Positions 1 through 14,694 are shown, numbered from the stretch's first letter. The stretch is 64,000 nt of DNA from Luteibacter sp. UNCMF331Sha3.1 (GCF_900109915.1 NZ_FOBU01000002.1:823170-887169); one strand, 5' to 3'. The notes: a model not told the origin generated them from the sequence alone. Numbers and translations are program-made.

Positions 1-3298
<3,298 letters not shown>

Positions 3299-3393
3299 TC
3301 GTTCCTCCGGAACGGTATGATTGACGAATCCGGCGCGCCTGCGCCGGCATGGCCTTGGCAGGGGCGCACGTGCCCCGGGGAGACGCAGCCGCG

Positions 3394-5086
<1,693 letters not shown>

Positions 5087-5094
5087 GTCGCGTC

Positions 5095-5439
5095 TTGAGC
5101 AACGCGGCAATCCTGCGCTGGATCGGCCTGATCCTCGTCGTCGTCCTCATCGCGCTGCAGCTGAAGCTGTGGGTCGGCGGTGGGGGCATGGCCGAGGTCG
5201 AGTCGTTGCGCGCGTCGGTCGCCAAACAGACCGAGGAGAACGCGGGGCTGCAGAAGCGTAACCAGGCGCTCGCCGCCGACGTGGAAGACCTGAAGCACGG
5301 CGAGCAGGCGACCGAAGCGCGGGCGCGCCAGGAGCTCGGGCTGGTGAAGCCGGGCGAAACGTTCTACCAGGTGGTGGAGCCCGGCGCCGCGACCACGGCG
5401 CCTCCGCCTCCGCCGCCCGCTACCGCCGGCGAGCAGTGA
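5095..5439 (+). CDS. ftsB: cell division protein FtsB
   Basis: FtsB is a bitopic inner-membrane protein that joins FtsL and FtsQ in the divisome. The product is 114 residues: a very short cytoplasmic end, one membrane helix (about 6-24, [21 protein letters not shown]) split here as residues ILRWIGLIL and [12 protein letters not shown], then a periplasmic coiled coil (about 32-70) and the conserved [17 protein letters not shown] block. The C-terminal tail is proline-rich (PPPPPP). No ATG is available, and the TTG at 5095 gives LSNAAILRW, the right length for the family. It lies between eno and ispD, the usual context, and its stop overlaps the ispD ATG as TGATG. Confidence 0.9.
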   Translation: MSNAAILRWIGLILVVVLIALQLKLWVGGGGMAEVESLRASVAKQTEENAGLQKRNQALAADVEDLKHGEQATEARARQELGLVKPGETFYQVVEPGAATTAPPPPPPATAGEQ

Positions 5440-6128
5440 TGGACGCGCTGTGGTGCGTGCTTCCCGCCGCCGGCAGGGGCGTCCGGGCCGGCGGCGATCG
5501 GCCGAAGCAATACCAGCTGATCGCCGGCCGTCCGATGATCGAGCACACGCTCGAGCGTCTGGCGGCGCATCCGGGCATCGCCGGCCTCGTGCTGTCGCTC
5601 GCCGCGGGCGACGACACGTTCGCGGGTATCGACACGATCGGCGGCAAACCGCTGCGGGTGACCGTGGGCGGTGGGGAGCGCAGCGATTCGGTGCTGGCGG
5701 GGCTGCTCGCCCTGCCGGCGCATGTGGACGACGACGCGTTCGTGCTGGTGCACGACGCCGCGCGGCCCTGTGTGCGGGCGGGCGACATTGCCCGGCTGAT
5801 CGATCTGGCGGGGCAGGCCGATGGCGGGCTGCTGGGTGCGCCGCTGCGCGATACGCTCAAACGCGCCGACGACGCCGGGCGCAGCGTGGCCACCGAACCG
5901 CGCGAGGCGCGCTGGCGCGCGTTCACGCCCCAGATGTTCCGCCGCGGCGCGCTCACGCATGCACTTCGCCTTGCCGGCGCGGCGGGTATCGTCGTCAGCG
6001 ACGAAGCCATGGCCATGGAGCGTATCGGCGTGGCGCCGCTGCTCGTGGAAGGATCGGAAGACAACATCAAGGTCACCACGCCAGCCGATTTCGCGCTGGC
6101 GGAGTTCCTGCTCGAGAGGACACGGTAA
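5439..6128 (+). CDS. ispD: 2-C-methyl-D-erythritol 4-phosphate cytidylyltransferase
   Basis: IspD couples CTP to methylerythritol phosphate in the MEP isoprenoid pathway. The 229 residues carry the nucleotidyltransferase P-loop-like stretch [19 protein letters not shown] at residues 8-26, followed by the conserved VHDAARPC block near residue 105. The ATG overlaps the ftsB stop. An in-frame GTG one codon earlier would also work but gives an unusual doubled Met. Its stop overlaps the ispF start by one base, so ftsB, ispD and ispF are translationally coupled. Confidence 0.96.
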   Translation: MDALWCVLPAAGRGVRAGGDRPKQYQLIAGRPMIEHTLERLAAHPGIAGLVLSLAAGDDTFAGIDTIGGKPLRVTVGGGERSDSVLAGLLALPAHVDDDAFVLVHDAARPCVRAGDIARLIDLAGQADGGLLGAPLRDTLKRADDAGRSVATEPREARWRAFTPQMFRRGALTHALRLAGAAGIVVSDEAMAMERIGVAPLLVEGSEDNIKVTTPADFALAEFLLERTR

Positions 6129-6601
6129 TGCGCATTGGCCAGGGATTCGACGTTCACGCGTTCGGTGAGGGCGATCACGTGATGCTGGGCGGCGTTCGCG
6201 TGCCGCACGGGCAGGGCGTGCTCGCGCATTCGGATGGCGACGTCGTGCTGCATGCGCTGTGCGACGCGCTGCTCGGCGCGCTCGCGCTCGGGGATATCGG
6301 CAAGCACTTCCCGCCGTCCGACGAGACATGGCGCGGCGCGGACAGCCGCGTGTTCGTGCGCGAGGTGGCGGCGATGCTCGCCGCGCGTGGCTACACGCTC
6401 GGCAACGCCGACATCACGGTGATCTGCGAAGCACCGAAGGTGGGCCCCCATGCGGCGGCCATGCGCACGCTGATCGCCGGGGATCTCGGCGTGGACGTCG
6501 ATCGCATCAGCATCAAGGCCACCACCACCGAGACGCTGGGCTTCACCGGTCGCCGCGAGGGCATCGCGGCGCTCGCGACGGTGCTGGTGCTCCGCGCATG
6601 A
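6128..6601 (+). CDS. ispF: 2-C-methyl-D-erythritol 2,4-cyclodiphosphate synthase
   Basis: IspF cyclises CDP-methylerythritol 2-phosphate, two steps after IspD. The 157-residue product is the usual size. Metal ligands are visible in [12 protein letters not shown] (Asp8, His10) and [13 protein letters not shown] (the His near residue 42). The C-terminal [16 protein letters not shown] block is the family signature. It is a homotrimeric cytoplasmic enzyme. The start overlaps ispD by one base and the stop overlaps the mgtE ATG as ATGA. Confidence 0.97.
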   Translation: MRIGQGFDVHAFGEGDHVMLGGVRVPHGQGVLAHSDGDVVLHALCDALLGALALGDIGKHFPPSDETWRGADSRVFVREVAAMLAARGYTLGNADITVICEAPKVGPHAAAMRTLIAGDLGVDVDRISIKATTTETLGFTGRREGIAALATVLVLRA

Positions 6602-8025
6602 GCGAGAACGAATCGCGCGCTTCGACGCCTCGCCTGCACGACAGGCTCGAGGCGATCACCGAACTGTTGCGCCGGCGCGAAGGCCTGGTCGAGTTCGTGG
6701 GCGGCGTGCCCGACGGCAACGACTCCGCGCTCGACGCGACGGATGCGGAACTGCAGGCGCGCCTCGACGAACTCCATCCGGCCGACCTCGCCGACGTGCT
6801 CGAGTCGCTGCCGCTGGAGGATCGTCTTGCCGTCTGGCAACGCGTGCGCTCCGATCGCGACGGCGACATCCTGCTCGAGGTATCGGATTCCGTCCGCGAA
6901 TCGCTGATCGCGGACATGGACGACCGCGAGATCCTCGCGGCCGTCGAGCCGCTGGACGCGGACGAACTCGCCGACCTCGTCGACGACCTGCCCACCGAGG
7001 TGCTGCCCGAGCTGATGGCCAGCCTCGATGCGCAGGACCGCGAGCGCGTGCAGGCCGCGATGTCCTACGAGGACGACCAGGTCGGCGCGCTCATGGACTT
7101 CGACATGGTCACCATCCGCGAGGACATCAGCCTCGAGGTGGTCCTCCGCTACCTGCGCCGGTTCGACGAACTGCCGGCGCAGACGGACAAGCTCTTCGTG
7201 GTCAACGGCGAAAGCGTGCTCACGGGCGTACTGCCGCTGCACTGGCTGCTGGTGAATCCGCCCGAGAAGATGGTGCACGAGATCATGGCGCCGGACGTCA
7301 ACACGTTCCGGCCTGAAGACGACGCGTACGACGTGGCGCAGGCGTTCGAACGCTACGATCTCGTCACCGCGCCGGTGGTCGACGCGCAGCAGCGCCTGAT
7401 CGGCCGTATCGCCGTGGACGCGATGCTCGACTTCATCCGCGAGGAAAGCGAGACCGAAGCGCTCTCGCGCGGCGGTCTGCGCGAAGAGGAAGACATCTTC
7501 GCCTCCGTGTGGAAATCGGTGCGCAACCGCTGGGCGTGGCTGGCGATCAACCTCGTCACGGCGTTCATCGCGTCGCGCGTGATCGGCCTGTTCGAGCACT
7601 CGATCGAGAAGCTCGTGGCCCTCGCGGCGCTGATGCCGATCGTGGCGGGCATCGGCGGTAACTCCGGCAACCAGACGATCACGATGATCGTGCGCGCGAT
7701 GGCGCTCGAACAGGTCGGCGTGTCGCAGGCGAAGCGCCTGTGGCGCAAGGAGCTGGGCGTCTCGCTGGTGAACGGCATCGTCTGGGGCGGCGCCATCGGC
7801 ATCGTGGCGTGGTTGCTCTATGGCAGCGTGTCGCTGGGCCTGGTGATGACGTGCGCGATGACCCTGAACCTCCTGCTCGCCGCCTTCATGGGCGTCGGCA
7901 TTCCCATGCTGATGGTCAAGCTGGGTCGCGATCCCGCGCTGGGTTCCAGCGTGCTCATCACCGCGATGACCGATAGCGGCGGCTTCTTCATCTTCCTTGG
8001 TCTCGCCACCATCTTCCTGCTTTAG
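6598..8025 (+). CDS. mgtE: magnesium transporter MgtE
   Basis: A 475-residue MgtE-type Mg2+ channel of the inner membrane. The N-terminal acidic superhelical domain is about residues 20-135 (for example [14 protein letters not shown]). Two CBS domains follow (about 140-265), with [15 protein letters not shown] and [14 protein letters not shown], which sense cytoplasmic Mg2+. Five membrane helices occupy about 295-475 and contain the pore-lining [15 protein letters not shown] motif. The gene sits between ispF and truD and its ATG overlaps the ispF stop, so it appears to have been inserted into a widely conserved biosynthetic cluster while keeping coupling. Confidence 0.95.
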   Translation: MSENESRASTPRLHDRLEAITELLRRREGLVEFVGGVPDGNDSALDATDAELQARLDELHPADLADVLESLPLEDRLAVWQRVRSDRDGDILLEVSDSVRESLIADMDDREILAAVEPLDADELADLVDDLPTEVLPELMASLDAQDRERVQAAMSYEDDQVGALMDFDMVTIREDISLEVVLRYLRRFDELPAQTDKLFVVNGESVLTGVLPLHWLLVNPPEKMVHEIMAPDVNTFRPEDDAYDVAQAFERYDLVTAPVVDAQQRLIGRIAVDAMLDFIREESETEALSRGGLREEEDIFASVWKSVRNRWAWLAINLVTAFIASRVIGLFEHSIEKLVALAALMPIVAGIGGNSGNQTITMIVRAMALEQVGVSQAKRLWRKELGVSLVNGIVWGGAIGIVAWLLYGSVSLGLVMTCAMTLNLLLAAFMGVGIPMLMVKLGRDPALGSSVLITAMTDSGGFFIFLGLATIFLL

Positions 8026-8034
8026 GCCGTACCC

Positions 8035-9051
8035 ATGAGCGACAACGTACTTCCCTTCGCCTTCGGCACGCCGCCGCTCACGGCGCGACTCCGCACGACG
8101 CCGGAAGACTTCTTCGTCGACGAGGTGCTGGGTTACGAACCCGATGGTTCGGGCGAGCACGCGTTCCTGCGCGTGGAGAAGCGCGGCGCGAACACCGACT
8201 GGGTGGCGCGCGAGCTCGCGAAGTTCGCCGGCACCGCGCCGATGAACGTCGGTTACGCCGGGATGAAGGACCGCCACGCCGTGACGCGCCAGGTGTTCAC
8301 GGTGCATCTGCCGGGCAAGGCCGATCCGGACTGGTCCGCGTTTCCGCATGCGGACGTGACGGTGGAATCGCTGGGCCGGCACTCGCGCAAGATCAAGCGC
8401 GGCGCGCTGCGCGGTAACCGTTTCGTGCTGGTGCTGCGCGAGATCGAAGGCGGCCGTGCCGAGGCGGAAGCGCGGCTGACCGCCATCGCCGCGCGCGGCG
8501 TGCCGAACTACTTCGGCGAGCAGCGCTTCGGTCTCGGCGGCGGCAATGTCGCGCAGGCGAAGGCGATGTTCGCGGGCCGTCGCGTCGATCGCGACAAGCG
8601 GTCGATCCTGCTGTCCGCCGCGCGCTCGCACATCTTCAACGGCGTGCTCGCGGAGCGCGTCGTGGCGGCTACCTGGGATGCACCGATGGACGGCGAGATA
8701 TGGTCGCTCGACGGCTCGCGTTCGTGGTTCGGGCCCCAGCCGTTCGACGACACGCTCGCCGAGCGTCTGGGCCGCTTCGACATCCATCCGTCGGGCCCGT
8801 TGTGGGGCAGCGGTGAGCCCCCCTCTGGCGGCGCCGTGGCCGAGCTCGAGCGCGCCGTCGCGGCGCGCGACGACGATATCGCGAGGGGACTCGCGGGCGC
8901 GCGGATGGATCAGGAACGCCGCGCGCTGCGCCTGCAGCCGCGCGATCTCGCCTGGCGCTGGCGCGACGACGGCGCGCTGGAGGTGTCCTTCGGCCTGCCG
9001 GCCGGAGCGTACGCGACGACGGTGATCCGGGAGCTGGCCGCCACGACGTGA
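8035..9051 (+). CDS. truD: tRNA pseudouridine(13) synthase TruD
   Basis: TruD isomerises U13 in the D-loop of tRNA-Glu and others. The product has 338 residues. The catalytic Asp is in NVGYAGMKDRHAVTRQVF (about residue 82), and the TruD insertion domain runs from about 150 to 300. PNYFGEQRFG (about 158-167) is the family signature. The ATG lies 9 bp after mgtE. The gene is followed by a near-perfect long hairpin (9065-9127) that separates it from the convergent smr gene. Confidence 0.96.
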   Translation: MSDNVLPFAFGTPPLTARLRTTPEDFFVDEVLGYEPDGSGEHAFLRVEKRGANTDWVARELAKFAGTAPMNVGYAGMKDRHAVTRQVFTVHLPGKADPDWSAFPHADVTVESLGRHSRKIKRGALRGNRFVLVLREIEGGRAEAEARLTAIAARGVPNYFGEQRFGLGGGNVAQAKAMFAGRRVDRDKRSILLSAARSHIFNGVLAERVVAATWDAPMDGEIWSLDGSRSWFGPQPFDDTLAERLGRFDIHPSGPLWGSGEPPSGGAVAELERAVAARDDDIARGLAGARMDQERRALRLQPRDLAWRWRDDGALEVSFGLPAGAYATTVIRELAATT

Positions 9052-9064
9052 TGTGTCGCCCGGC

Positions 9065-9127
9065 GGGAGCCAGCCTGCTGGCGAAGGGCGCTCGCCGCGA
9101 GCACCCTTCGCCAGCAGGCTGGCTCCC
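9065..9127. repeat. REP pair (BIME-like) forming a 24-bp perfect hairpin, subtype 2/2
   Basis: Bases 9065-9088 and 9104-9127 are perfectly complementary over 24 bp around a 15-base loop that itself contains GCTCG-CCG-CGAGC. Each arm is also a small palindrome (GCCAGC-CT-GCTGGC) with a GGGAGC head, so the element is two REP units in opposite orientation. The same arm recurs at 57694-57723 and 57861-57886, and the loop core GCCGCGAGC recurs in the 57.6-57.9 kb cluster. It lies between the convergent truD and smr genes and may end transcription from both sides. Confidence 0.8.
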
Positions 9128-9146
9128 ACCATCGACCTCGTAGCAC

Positions 9147-9689
9147 TCAGCCCTTCAGCAGCACCACCACCGCGCCCGTGCCGCCCTGCATCGGCCGCGC
9201 CGACGCAAAGGCGACCACGTCGTCGCGACGCCGCAGCAACCGATCCGTCAGCCCCTTCAGCACCGGGCCCGCCGCCTTCGACCGCAACCCCTTGCCATGG
9301 ATGATCCGCACGCAGCGGATACCGTCGTGCCGGCACTCGGCCAGGAATTCCGCGATGGTGAGTTGCGCGGCGGCCGCGTTCATCTGGTGGAGGTCAACGT
9401 CGGCCTGGATGCTGAACTGGCCGCGCTTGAGCTGCTTCAGCAGTTTCGGGGGATAGCCGTCGCGCAGGAACGAGAGTTCCTCGCCGACCTCGAGGTCCGC
9501 CGGATCGTAATCGAACACGAGCGACTCCGCCGGCACCGCGGCTTCGTCCGCGTCGCGCATGTGCGGGTGCGGCTCCGGGCGGGGGCGGTCCGGCACGTCG
9601 TGAACCGGCGCCATCGGACGCACGTCGCCGATGGCCTCGCGAAAGAGGCGGCTGTCGTCTTCGTGGATGCGGGGTGGGCGACGTGACAT
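9147..9689 (-). CDS. Smr domain protein (SmrA-like)
   Basis: A 180-residue protein with a C-terminal Smr (MutS2-related) domain, about 98-178. The markers are the DLHQMNAAAAQLTIAEFL helix region and the catalytic-loop HGKGLRSKAAGPVLK. Stand-alone Smr proteins of this size are predicted endonucleases. The N-terminal 90 residues are polar and proline-rich, with the short SmrA leader RDGYPPKLLKQLKRGQFSI. Convergent with truD, divergent from surE. Substrate and role are unknown. Confidence 0.88.
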   Translation of the reverse strand: MSRRPPRIHEDDSRLFREAIGDVRPMAPVHDVPDRPRPEPHPHMRDADEAAVPAESLVFDYDPADLEVGEELSFLRDGYPPKLLKQLKRGQFSIQADVDLHQMNAAAAQLTIAEFLAECRHDGIRCVRIIHGKGLRSKAAGPVLKGLTDRLLRRRDDVVAFASARPMQGGTGAVVVLLKG

Positions 9690-9838
9690 CGGCTCATCCT
9701 ACGGGATGTGGTCGGAACGCGGGGTTGCGGGAACGTGGCGACCGTCGTGAATCCGGCTGGCCGGTCCGGTAGACTTGGGACGCTCAGGCGGTCCTCATCA
9801 CGTGGGGCCGCCGCACCCGTTTTTCGATCTGGATCAGC

Positions 9839-10621
9839 ATGCAAGTTCTGGTTAGCAACGACGACGGCGTGGAGGCCCCCGGCATCCAGGTGCTGGCCGG
9901 GCGTCTGGCCGAGTTCGGTACCGTGACGGTCGTCGCGCCCGATCGCGACCGTTCGGGCGCGAGCAACTCGCTCACGCTCGATTCGCCCATCCGCGTGCAC
10001 CGTCTCGACAACGGTGCGTATCGGGTCGCCGGTACGCCGACCGACTGCGTGCACCTCGCCCTCTCCGGTCTGCTCGATCATGAGACCGACATCGTCGTCT
10101 CCGGCATCAACAACGTCGCGAACCTCGGCGACGACGTGATCTATTCCGGCACGGTGTCGGCGGCCATGGAGGGTCGGTTCCTCGGCCTTCCGGCCATCGC
10201 CGTGTCGCTGGTGACGCGCGAAGGTTCCGGTCGTCATTTCGACACCGCGGCCACCGCCGTGCTGATGCTGATGCGTCGCCTCATCGTCGATCCCTTGCCG
10301 GCCGATACGATCCTCAACGTCAACGTGCCCGACCTGCCGTGGATCGACGTTCGCGGCTTCGAGGTCACGCGCCTCGGCAAGCGTCATCGTTCGGCGCCGG
10401 CGGTGCGCAGCCTCGACCCGCGTGGCCGGGAGATGTGGTGGATCGGTCCGCCCGGCGAGATCGACGACGAAGGCCCCGGCACCGATTTCGACGCCGTGCG
10501 ACGTGGCTACGTGTCCGTGACGCCGATCCACACCGATCTCACACGCGTCCAGGCGCTGGAAAAAGTGAGCAGCTGGATGCTCGCGCTCTCGTCCGGCATG
10601 GACGACGAGGAGGCGGCCTGA
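9839..10621 (+). CDS. surE: 5'-nucleotidase / exopolyphosphatase SurE
   Basis: SurE dephosphorylates nucleoside 5'-monophosphates and is linked to stationary-phase survival. The 260 residues start with [16 protein letters not shown], which contains the metal-binding DD pair. [12 protein letters not shown] (about 39-50) and [20 protein letters not shown] (split across residues 87-106) are the other active-site blocks. The ATG is the first in frame. The stop is one base before the GTG start proposed for pcm, giving the conserved surE-pcm-yqaA-nlpD cluster. Confidence 0.97.
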   Translation: MQVLVSNDDGVEAPGIQVLAGRLAEFGTVTVVAPDRDRSGASNSLTLDSPIRVHRLDNGAYRVAGTPTDCVHLALSGLLDHETDIVVSGINNVANLGDDVIYSGTVSAAMEGRFLGLPAIAVSLVTREGSGRHFDTAATAVLMLMRRLIVDPLPADTILNVNVPDLPWIDVRGFEVTRLGKRHRSAPAVRSLDPRGREMWWIGPPGEIDDEGPGTDFDAVRRGYVSVTPIHTDLTRVQALEKVSSWMLALSSGMDDEEAA

Positions 10622-10622
10622 C

Positions 10623-11306
10623 GTGGTGAACCTGCACGCGTTACCACCCTCCGCGCTGCGCGGCGAAGGCATGACCTCGCAGCGTGCCCGCGACCGCCTC
10701 GTCGCGAAGCTGGCGGAAGAGGGCATCCGCGACGAACGCGTGCTGGAGGTCATCCGCCAGCTGCCCCGTCATCATTTCATCGATCAGGCGCTGCACTCGC
10801 GCGCCTACGAAAACACGGCGCTGCCGATCGGTCACGGCCAGACGATCTCCCAGCCGTGGATCGTCGCACGCATGACCGAGGCCCTGATCGAACACGGCGT
10901 GCCCGAGCGGGTGCTCGAAATCGGCACCGGCTCCGGCTACCAGGCCGCGGTGCTCGCGGGCGTGGTGCCCACCGTGTACACCGTCGAGCGGATCGAGGAG
11001 CTCCTGCGTCAGGCGCGCCGTCGTTTCCGTCAGCTGGGCATCGAGAACCTGCGCTCGCGTCACGACGACGGCAAGCTGGGCTGGGAATCCGACGCTCCGT
11101 TCGACGGCATCATCCTCACCGCCGCCGGCGACCGCGTGCCGGCGAAACTCCTCGATCAGCTGAAGCCCGGTGGCGTGCTCGTCGCGCCGGTGGGCAGTCC
11201 GAGCCAGCAGGTGCTCGTGCGCCTGCGCAAGGGCACCGATGGCGAGGTGGTCCGTGAGGACCTCGGCGCCGTCAGTTTCGTTCCGCTGCTCGGCGGCATC
11301 GGCTGA
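10623..11306 (+). CDS. pcm: protein-L-isoaspartate O-methyltransferase
   Basis: Pcm methylates isoaspartyl residues in aged proteins using S-adenosylmethionine. The SAM-binding motif is [14 protein letters not shown], about residues 95-108, and the entry [17 protein letters not shown] is typical. The start is uncertain: GTG at 10623 gives 227 residues, GTG 10626 is next, and ATG 10671 would give 211, closer to the family average. The very tight spacing to surE favours a coupled upstream GTG. Cytoplasmic repair enzyme. Confidence 0.93.
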   Translation: MVNLHALPPSALRGEGMTSQRARDRLVAKLAEEGIRDERVLEVIRQLPRHHFIDQALHSRAYENTALPIGHGQTISQPWIVARMTEALIEHGVPERVLEIGTGSGYQAAVLAGVVPTVYTVERIEELLRQARRRFRQLGIENLRSRHDDGKLGWESDAPFDGIILTAAGDRVPAKLLDQLKPGGVLVAPVGSPSQQVLVRLRKGTDGEVVREDLGAVSFVPLLGGIG

Positions 11307-11335
11307 TGCCCTTACTCCACAAGGAAAACCGCTGA

Positions 11336-11944
11336 ATGCGGCTGTTCTCTTCGCTCTACGAGCGCGCCATCGTCTGGGCCCGTCATCGCCACGCGGTGCG
11401 CTACCTCGCCGGTCTTTCCTTCGTCGAAGCCTTCATCTTTCCGGTGATGCCGGAGGTGATGCTCGCGCCGATGATGCTCGCCGAACCGCGCAAGGCGTTC
11501 CGCTACGCGAACTGGAGCCTGCTGTTCTCGCTGCTGGGTTCCCTCGTGGGCTATGGGCTCGGCTACTTCGCCTTCGAGGCGCTGAAGCCGCTGCTGGATT
11601 CGATGCACCTGCTCGCGCCGATCCTCAAGGGCGTGGAAAACCTTCAGAAGGACATGCAGGCGCATTCGCTGGGGCTCTACATCGTGCTGGCGATGGCCGC
11701 GCTGCAGCCCGTGGTGCCGATGAAATTCGTGACCTGGGCGGCCGGCATCGTCGGCGTGCCCCTGTTGCCGTTCGTGCTGTGCATGCTCATCGGTCGTGGC
11801 AAGCGCGTATGGCTGCTCGCGCTGCTGGTGCGGATCTTCGGCGAGCGGGCCGAGCAGATGCTGCGCAAACACATCGAGTGGATAGGCTGGGCTGTTATCG
11901 TAGCGATCATCCTGCTGGCCGGCTGGTGGTTCCTGTTGCGATGA
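11336..11944 (+). CDS. YqaA family membrane protein (DedA-like superfamily)
   Basis: A 202-residue inner-membrane protein with about five hydrophobic segments and the SNARE-associated/VTT-type layout. It shows a glutamate-containing re-entrant region (FVEAFIFPVMPEVMLAPMM, residues 24-42) and a second loop MAALQPVVPMKFVTWAAG. YqaA proteins are related to DedA flippases, but the substrate is not established for this branch. AAGGAAAA precedes the ATG. It lies between pcm and nlpD, as in many Xanthomonadales. Confidence 0.85.
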   Translation: MRLFSSLYERAIVWARHRHAVRYLAGLSFVEAFIFPVMPEVMLAPMMLAEPRKAFRYANWSLLFSLLGSLVGYGLGYFAFEALKPLLDSMHLLAPILKGVENLQKDMQAHSLGLYIVLAMAALQPVVPMKFVTWAAGIVGVPLLPFVLCMLIGRGKRVWLLALLVRIFGERAEQMLRKHIEWIGWAVIVAIILLAGWWFLLR

Positions 11945-11967
11945 GTGACCGTGAAAGGAGATCCGCG

Positions 11968-12981
11968 ATGCTCATGACCCGAGCGCTGCCGCTGGCCGCC
12001 ACGATGGCGGCCGTCCTCGCGATGAGCGGCTGCGGCATCGAACGCAGTTCCGTCGTGGTCACCCGCAGTCCCGGTACGTACGAGCCCGCGAGGGCCGCGA
12101 CGCCCCCGCCGCCGCCGGGCGGCAGCTACCGCGTGAGCAAGGGCGATACCCTCTACAGCATCGCCTTCCGCAACAAGGTCGATTTCCGCGATCTCGCCAG
12201 CTGGAACGGCATCGCGTCTCCGTACACGATCTGGCCGGGACAGGAACTGCGCCTGTCGCCGCCGGGCGGCGCGTCGCGCACGACCGTGTCCGCACCTCCG
12301 AAACCCACGGCACCCGTGGTGGTCGCCACGCCGCCACCGGCCGCCACCCACCCGAACACGCCACCGCCGGCGGGTCAGCCGGGCTTCGCGCCCGTGACCG
12401 AGGCCGACGCCGCGCCGCCGCCGGCCATAGTTGCCGCGCCCGCGCCGGCGACGACCACGAACACGCCGGTCGTCGTGGCAGGCAAGCCGGCGGAATCGGT
12501 GGTCCCCCCGGCCGTCGCACCGTCCGCGCCCGCGTCTCAGCCGCCCGCCCCGGTGGAAAACCCACCGGCTTCGACGCCCGTCGTCGCGACGGGCGCCACG
12601 CGCAGCGCGGGTGGCATCGCGTGGCGATGGCCGGCGGACGGTTCACTGATCAAGAAGTTCTCGTCCAGCGACGCGATTCCGGGCATCGAAGTGGCCGGCA
12701 AGGCGGGCGACCCGGTACGCGCGGCCGCCGACGGCGTGGTCGTGTACAGCGGCAACGGTCTCGTCGGTTACGGCGAGCTCGTGATCATCAAGCACAGCGA
12801 CAGCTTCCTTTCCGCGTACGGCCATAACCGCAAGCGTCTGGTTAAGGAAGGCGAGAAGGTGAAGGCGGGGCAGACCGTCGCGGAAATGGGCTCGACCGGC
12901 GCCGCGCGCGACGAGTTGCAGTTCCAGATCCGGCGCGACGGCAACCCGGTCGACCCGCTGCAGTACCTGCCGCCGAAGTAG
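11968..12981 (+). CDS. nlpD: NlpD-like murein hydrolase activator lipoprotein
   Basis: A 337-residue lipoprotein that activates the division amidase AmiC. AAAGGAG lies 7 bases before the ATG. The signal peptide ends in a lipobox (LAMSGC, Cys about 24). A LysM domain follows (about 52-97, YRVSKGDTLYSIAFRN), then a low-complexity Pro/Ala linker of about 110 residues, and a LytM/M23 domain (about 215-335). The zinc-binding residues are lost: the HxxxD position reads GIEVAG and the final HxH reads LQFQ. It is therefore a non-catalytic activator, as in E. coli NlpD. The end is 4 bp from the convergent panE. Confidence 0.94.
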   Translation: MLMTRALPLAATMAAVLAMSGCGIERSSVVVTRSPGTYEPARAATPPPPPGGSYRVSKGDTLYSIAFRNKVDFRDLASWNGIASPYTIWPGQELRLSPPGGASRTTVSAPPKPTAPVVVATPPPAATHPNTPPPAGQPGFAPVTEADAAPPPAIVAAPAPATTTNTPVVVAGKPAESVVPPAVAPSAPASQPPAPVENPPASTPVVATGATRSAGGIAWRWPADGSLIKKFSSSDAIPGIEVAGKAGDPVRAAADGVVVYSGNGLVGYGELVIIKHSDSFLSAYGHNRKRLVKEGEKVKAGQTVAEMGSTGAARDELQFQIRRDGNPVDPLQYLPPK

Positions 12982-12985
12982 GCGC

Positions 12986-13924
12986 TCAGGCCCCTTCGCG
13001 GGCGCGGCGCGCCTCGTGCGCCTGAAGATGCGCGAAGGCGACCTCCAGCATCGGCGACGGTACGGCGGCCTCGCGCGCGCGTCGCAGCATGTCGCCGACG
13101 ATGTGGTCGGCTTCGACGCGCTGTCCGGATTCGAGATCGCGAAGCATCGACGCGGTGAGCGGCGAGCCCTCCTGCGTCAGGGTCTTCCAGGCGAACGAGC
13201 GTGCGTTGTCGGGCACGGCATGGCCGGACGCGCGAGCGACGCCGAGACATTCCTCGTACATCCGCTCCACGAGGTGCCGGCCGTCGTGCGTCGACACGAT
13301 GTCGCCCACGCTCGCGCGGAACAGGCATGTGGCACCGGCGAGGGTCGCGAGGAACGAGAACTTCGCCCAGAGGTCGCGATGGATGTCGGTGGACAGCGTG
13401 TGGTCGACATGCGCGCGGGCGAGTTCCGCGGCGAAGGCGTCACAGCGCCCGCCGTGTTTGCCGCCATCGCGTTCGCCGAACGTGATCGAGGCGCCATTGC
13501 CGAAATGGATGATTTCTCCCGCGCTGCCCTTGGCCGCGCTGATGACGCAGAGGCCCCCGATGATCCTGTCCGCGCCGAAGCGGCGATCGAGGGCCGGGTA
13601 ATGCGCCAGCCCGTTGAGGATGGGGAGAATGGCGGTGCCGTCACCGACGGCGGGGTCGATCGCTTCGATCGCCGAGTGCAGGTCGTAGGCCTTGCACGAG
13701 AGCAGCACCAGGTCGAACGGGCCGGCCGCGCCGACGGTGTCGGCCGTGGTATGGCGGACCGACACGGTCGCATCGCCGAACGGGCTGCGGATCACGAGAC
13801 CGTGTGCCTCGAGGGCCTGCGCGCGTTCCGGGCGGACGAGGAAGGTCGTATCCACGCCGGCCTGGGCGAGCCGGCCACCGAAGTAGCCACCCGTCCCGCC
13901 GGCGCCCAGCACGAGGATGCGCAT
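12986..13924 (-). CDS. panE: 2-dehydropantoate 2-reductase (ketopantoate reductase family)
   Basis: The 312-residue protein begins with the NADPH-binding Rossmann motif MRILVLGAGGTGGYFGGRL. The catalytic-Lys region is seen in SCKAYDL (about 76-82), and ApbA_C helices fill the second half. The family makes pantoate for coenzyme A, although some paralogues act on other 2-keto acids, so the exact substrate is inferred. It is the distal gene of a minus-strand group with the Mth938 and yhbY genes, 10 bp after the former. Confidence 0.88.
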   Translation of the reverse strand: MRILVLGAGGTGGYFGGRLAQAGVDTTFLVRPERAQALEAHGLVIRSPFGDATVSVRHTTADTVGAAGPFDLVLLSCKAYDLHSAIEAIDPAVGDGTAILPILNGLAHYPALDRRFGADRIIGGLCVISAAKGSAGEIIHFGNGASITFGERDGGKHGGRCDAFAAELARAHVDHTLSTDIHRDLWAKFSFLATLAGATCLFRASVGDIVSTHDGRHLVERMYEECLGVARASGHAVPDNARSFAWKTLTQEGSPLTASMLRDLESGQRVEADHIVGDMLRRAREAAVPSPMLEVAFAHLQAHEARRAREGA

Positions 13925-13934
13925 GGTCGCTTCC

Positions 13935-14309
13935 TCAGCCGGGCAGGATGAAGGCGGCGACGACGCGGCGCCCTTCGGCGGCGAGCAGGCTGTAGGTGCG
14001 CGCCGCGGAGCCGTTGGTCATGGTTTCGATGCCGATGCCGCGGCTGAGAAACGCGCCCATGATCTCGGCCGGCGGAAAGACCTGGCGCTCGCCGGTGCCG
14101 AGCAGCACGAGTTCGGGCTTCAGCGCCGCGATGGTCTCGACGTCCGCGAGGCTGAGACGGGACGCGTCGGTGACCGGCCAGTCCTCGACCACCTGGTCGG
14201 GGGTGAGGAGGAGGCTCTTTCCGAATTCGCGGTCGACGACCGTGACCGTGCCCGCGCCCACCCGGCGCACGAAGAGGTACTCGCCGGGATGCTCGAACGA
14301 CAGGTCCAT
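13935..14309 (-). CDS. Mth938-like domain protein (DUF498)
   Basis: A 124-residue protein of the Mth938/DUF498 fold, recognised by LLLTPDQVVEDWPV, PELVLLGTGERQVFPP and GIGIETMTNGSAARTYSLLAAEGRRVVAAF (given here as separate blocks GIGIETMTNGSAARTY and LLAAEGRRV). Related proteins occur near respiratory or assembly genes, but no reaction is known. It sits 5 bp downstream of yhbY and 10 bp upstream of panE on the same strand, suggesting one transcript. Confidence 0.8.
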   Translation of the reverse strand: MDLSFEHPGEYLFVRRVGAGTVTVVDREFGKSLLLTPDQVVEDWPVTDASRLSLADVETIAALKPELVLLGTGERQVFPPAEIMGAFLSRGIGIETMTNGSAARTYSLLAAEGRRVVAAFILPG

Positions 14310-14314
14310 GGCGG

Positions 14315-14611
14315 TTACCGGGGCAGGGCGAGCTTCGGGTCCTGCTCGTTGCGACGGAACAGGACGACGATGTGGCCGATTTCCTGGACGTTTTCGGCGC
14401 CCGTCTGGCCGGCGAGGAAGGCGATCTGCGCCTGGCGCTCATCCTTGTCGCCCCCGGAAAGCTTCACTTTCACGAGTTCGTGGATGTCCAGGGCCTGGCC
14501 CAGTTCCTTGGCCACCGCCTCGGTGGCGCCCTTGTTGCCCAGGAGGATCACCGGGCGGAGGTCGTGGGCGAGGCTGCGCAGGTAACGGCGCTGAGTAGGG
14601 GAGAGCGACAT
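14315..14611 (-). CDS. yhbY: ribosome assembly RNA-binding protein YhbY (CRM domain)
   Basis: A 98-residue single-CRM-domain protein associated with pre-50S particles. The start ATG at 14611 gives MSLSPTQRRYLRSLAH, the usual N-terminus; a longer in-frame start at 14647 would add 12 unlike residues. The GxxG loop LLGNKGAT and the ELVKVKL strand are clear. It diverges from rlmE with 83 bp between, the same arrangement as in E. coli, where yhbY also lies next to rlmE-ftsH. Confidence 0.93.
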   Translation of the reverse strand: MSLSPTQRRYLRSLAHDLRPVILLGNKGATEAVAKELGQALDIHELVKVKLSGGDKDERQAQIAFLAGQTGAENVQEIGHIVVLFRRNEQDPKLALPR

Positions 14612-14694
14612 TGCGTTCAGGTTCGATGTGCGGCTGACAGGCGGCAAAGGGTATCATCAACGGCCTGCACCTTACTTATTGATGGTCGAAAGCC

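Noticed and set aside
6391-9336. 981-codon minus-strand frame
   Set aside because: Spans ispF, mgtE and truD, all intact on the other strand; the translation is His/Arg/Ala-rich with no domain.
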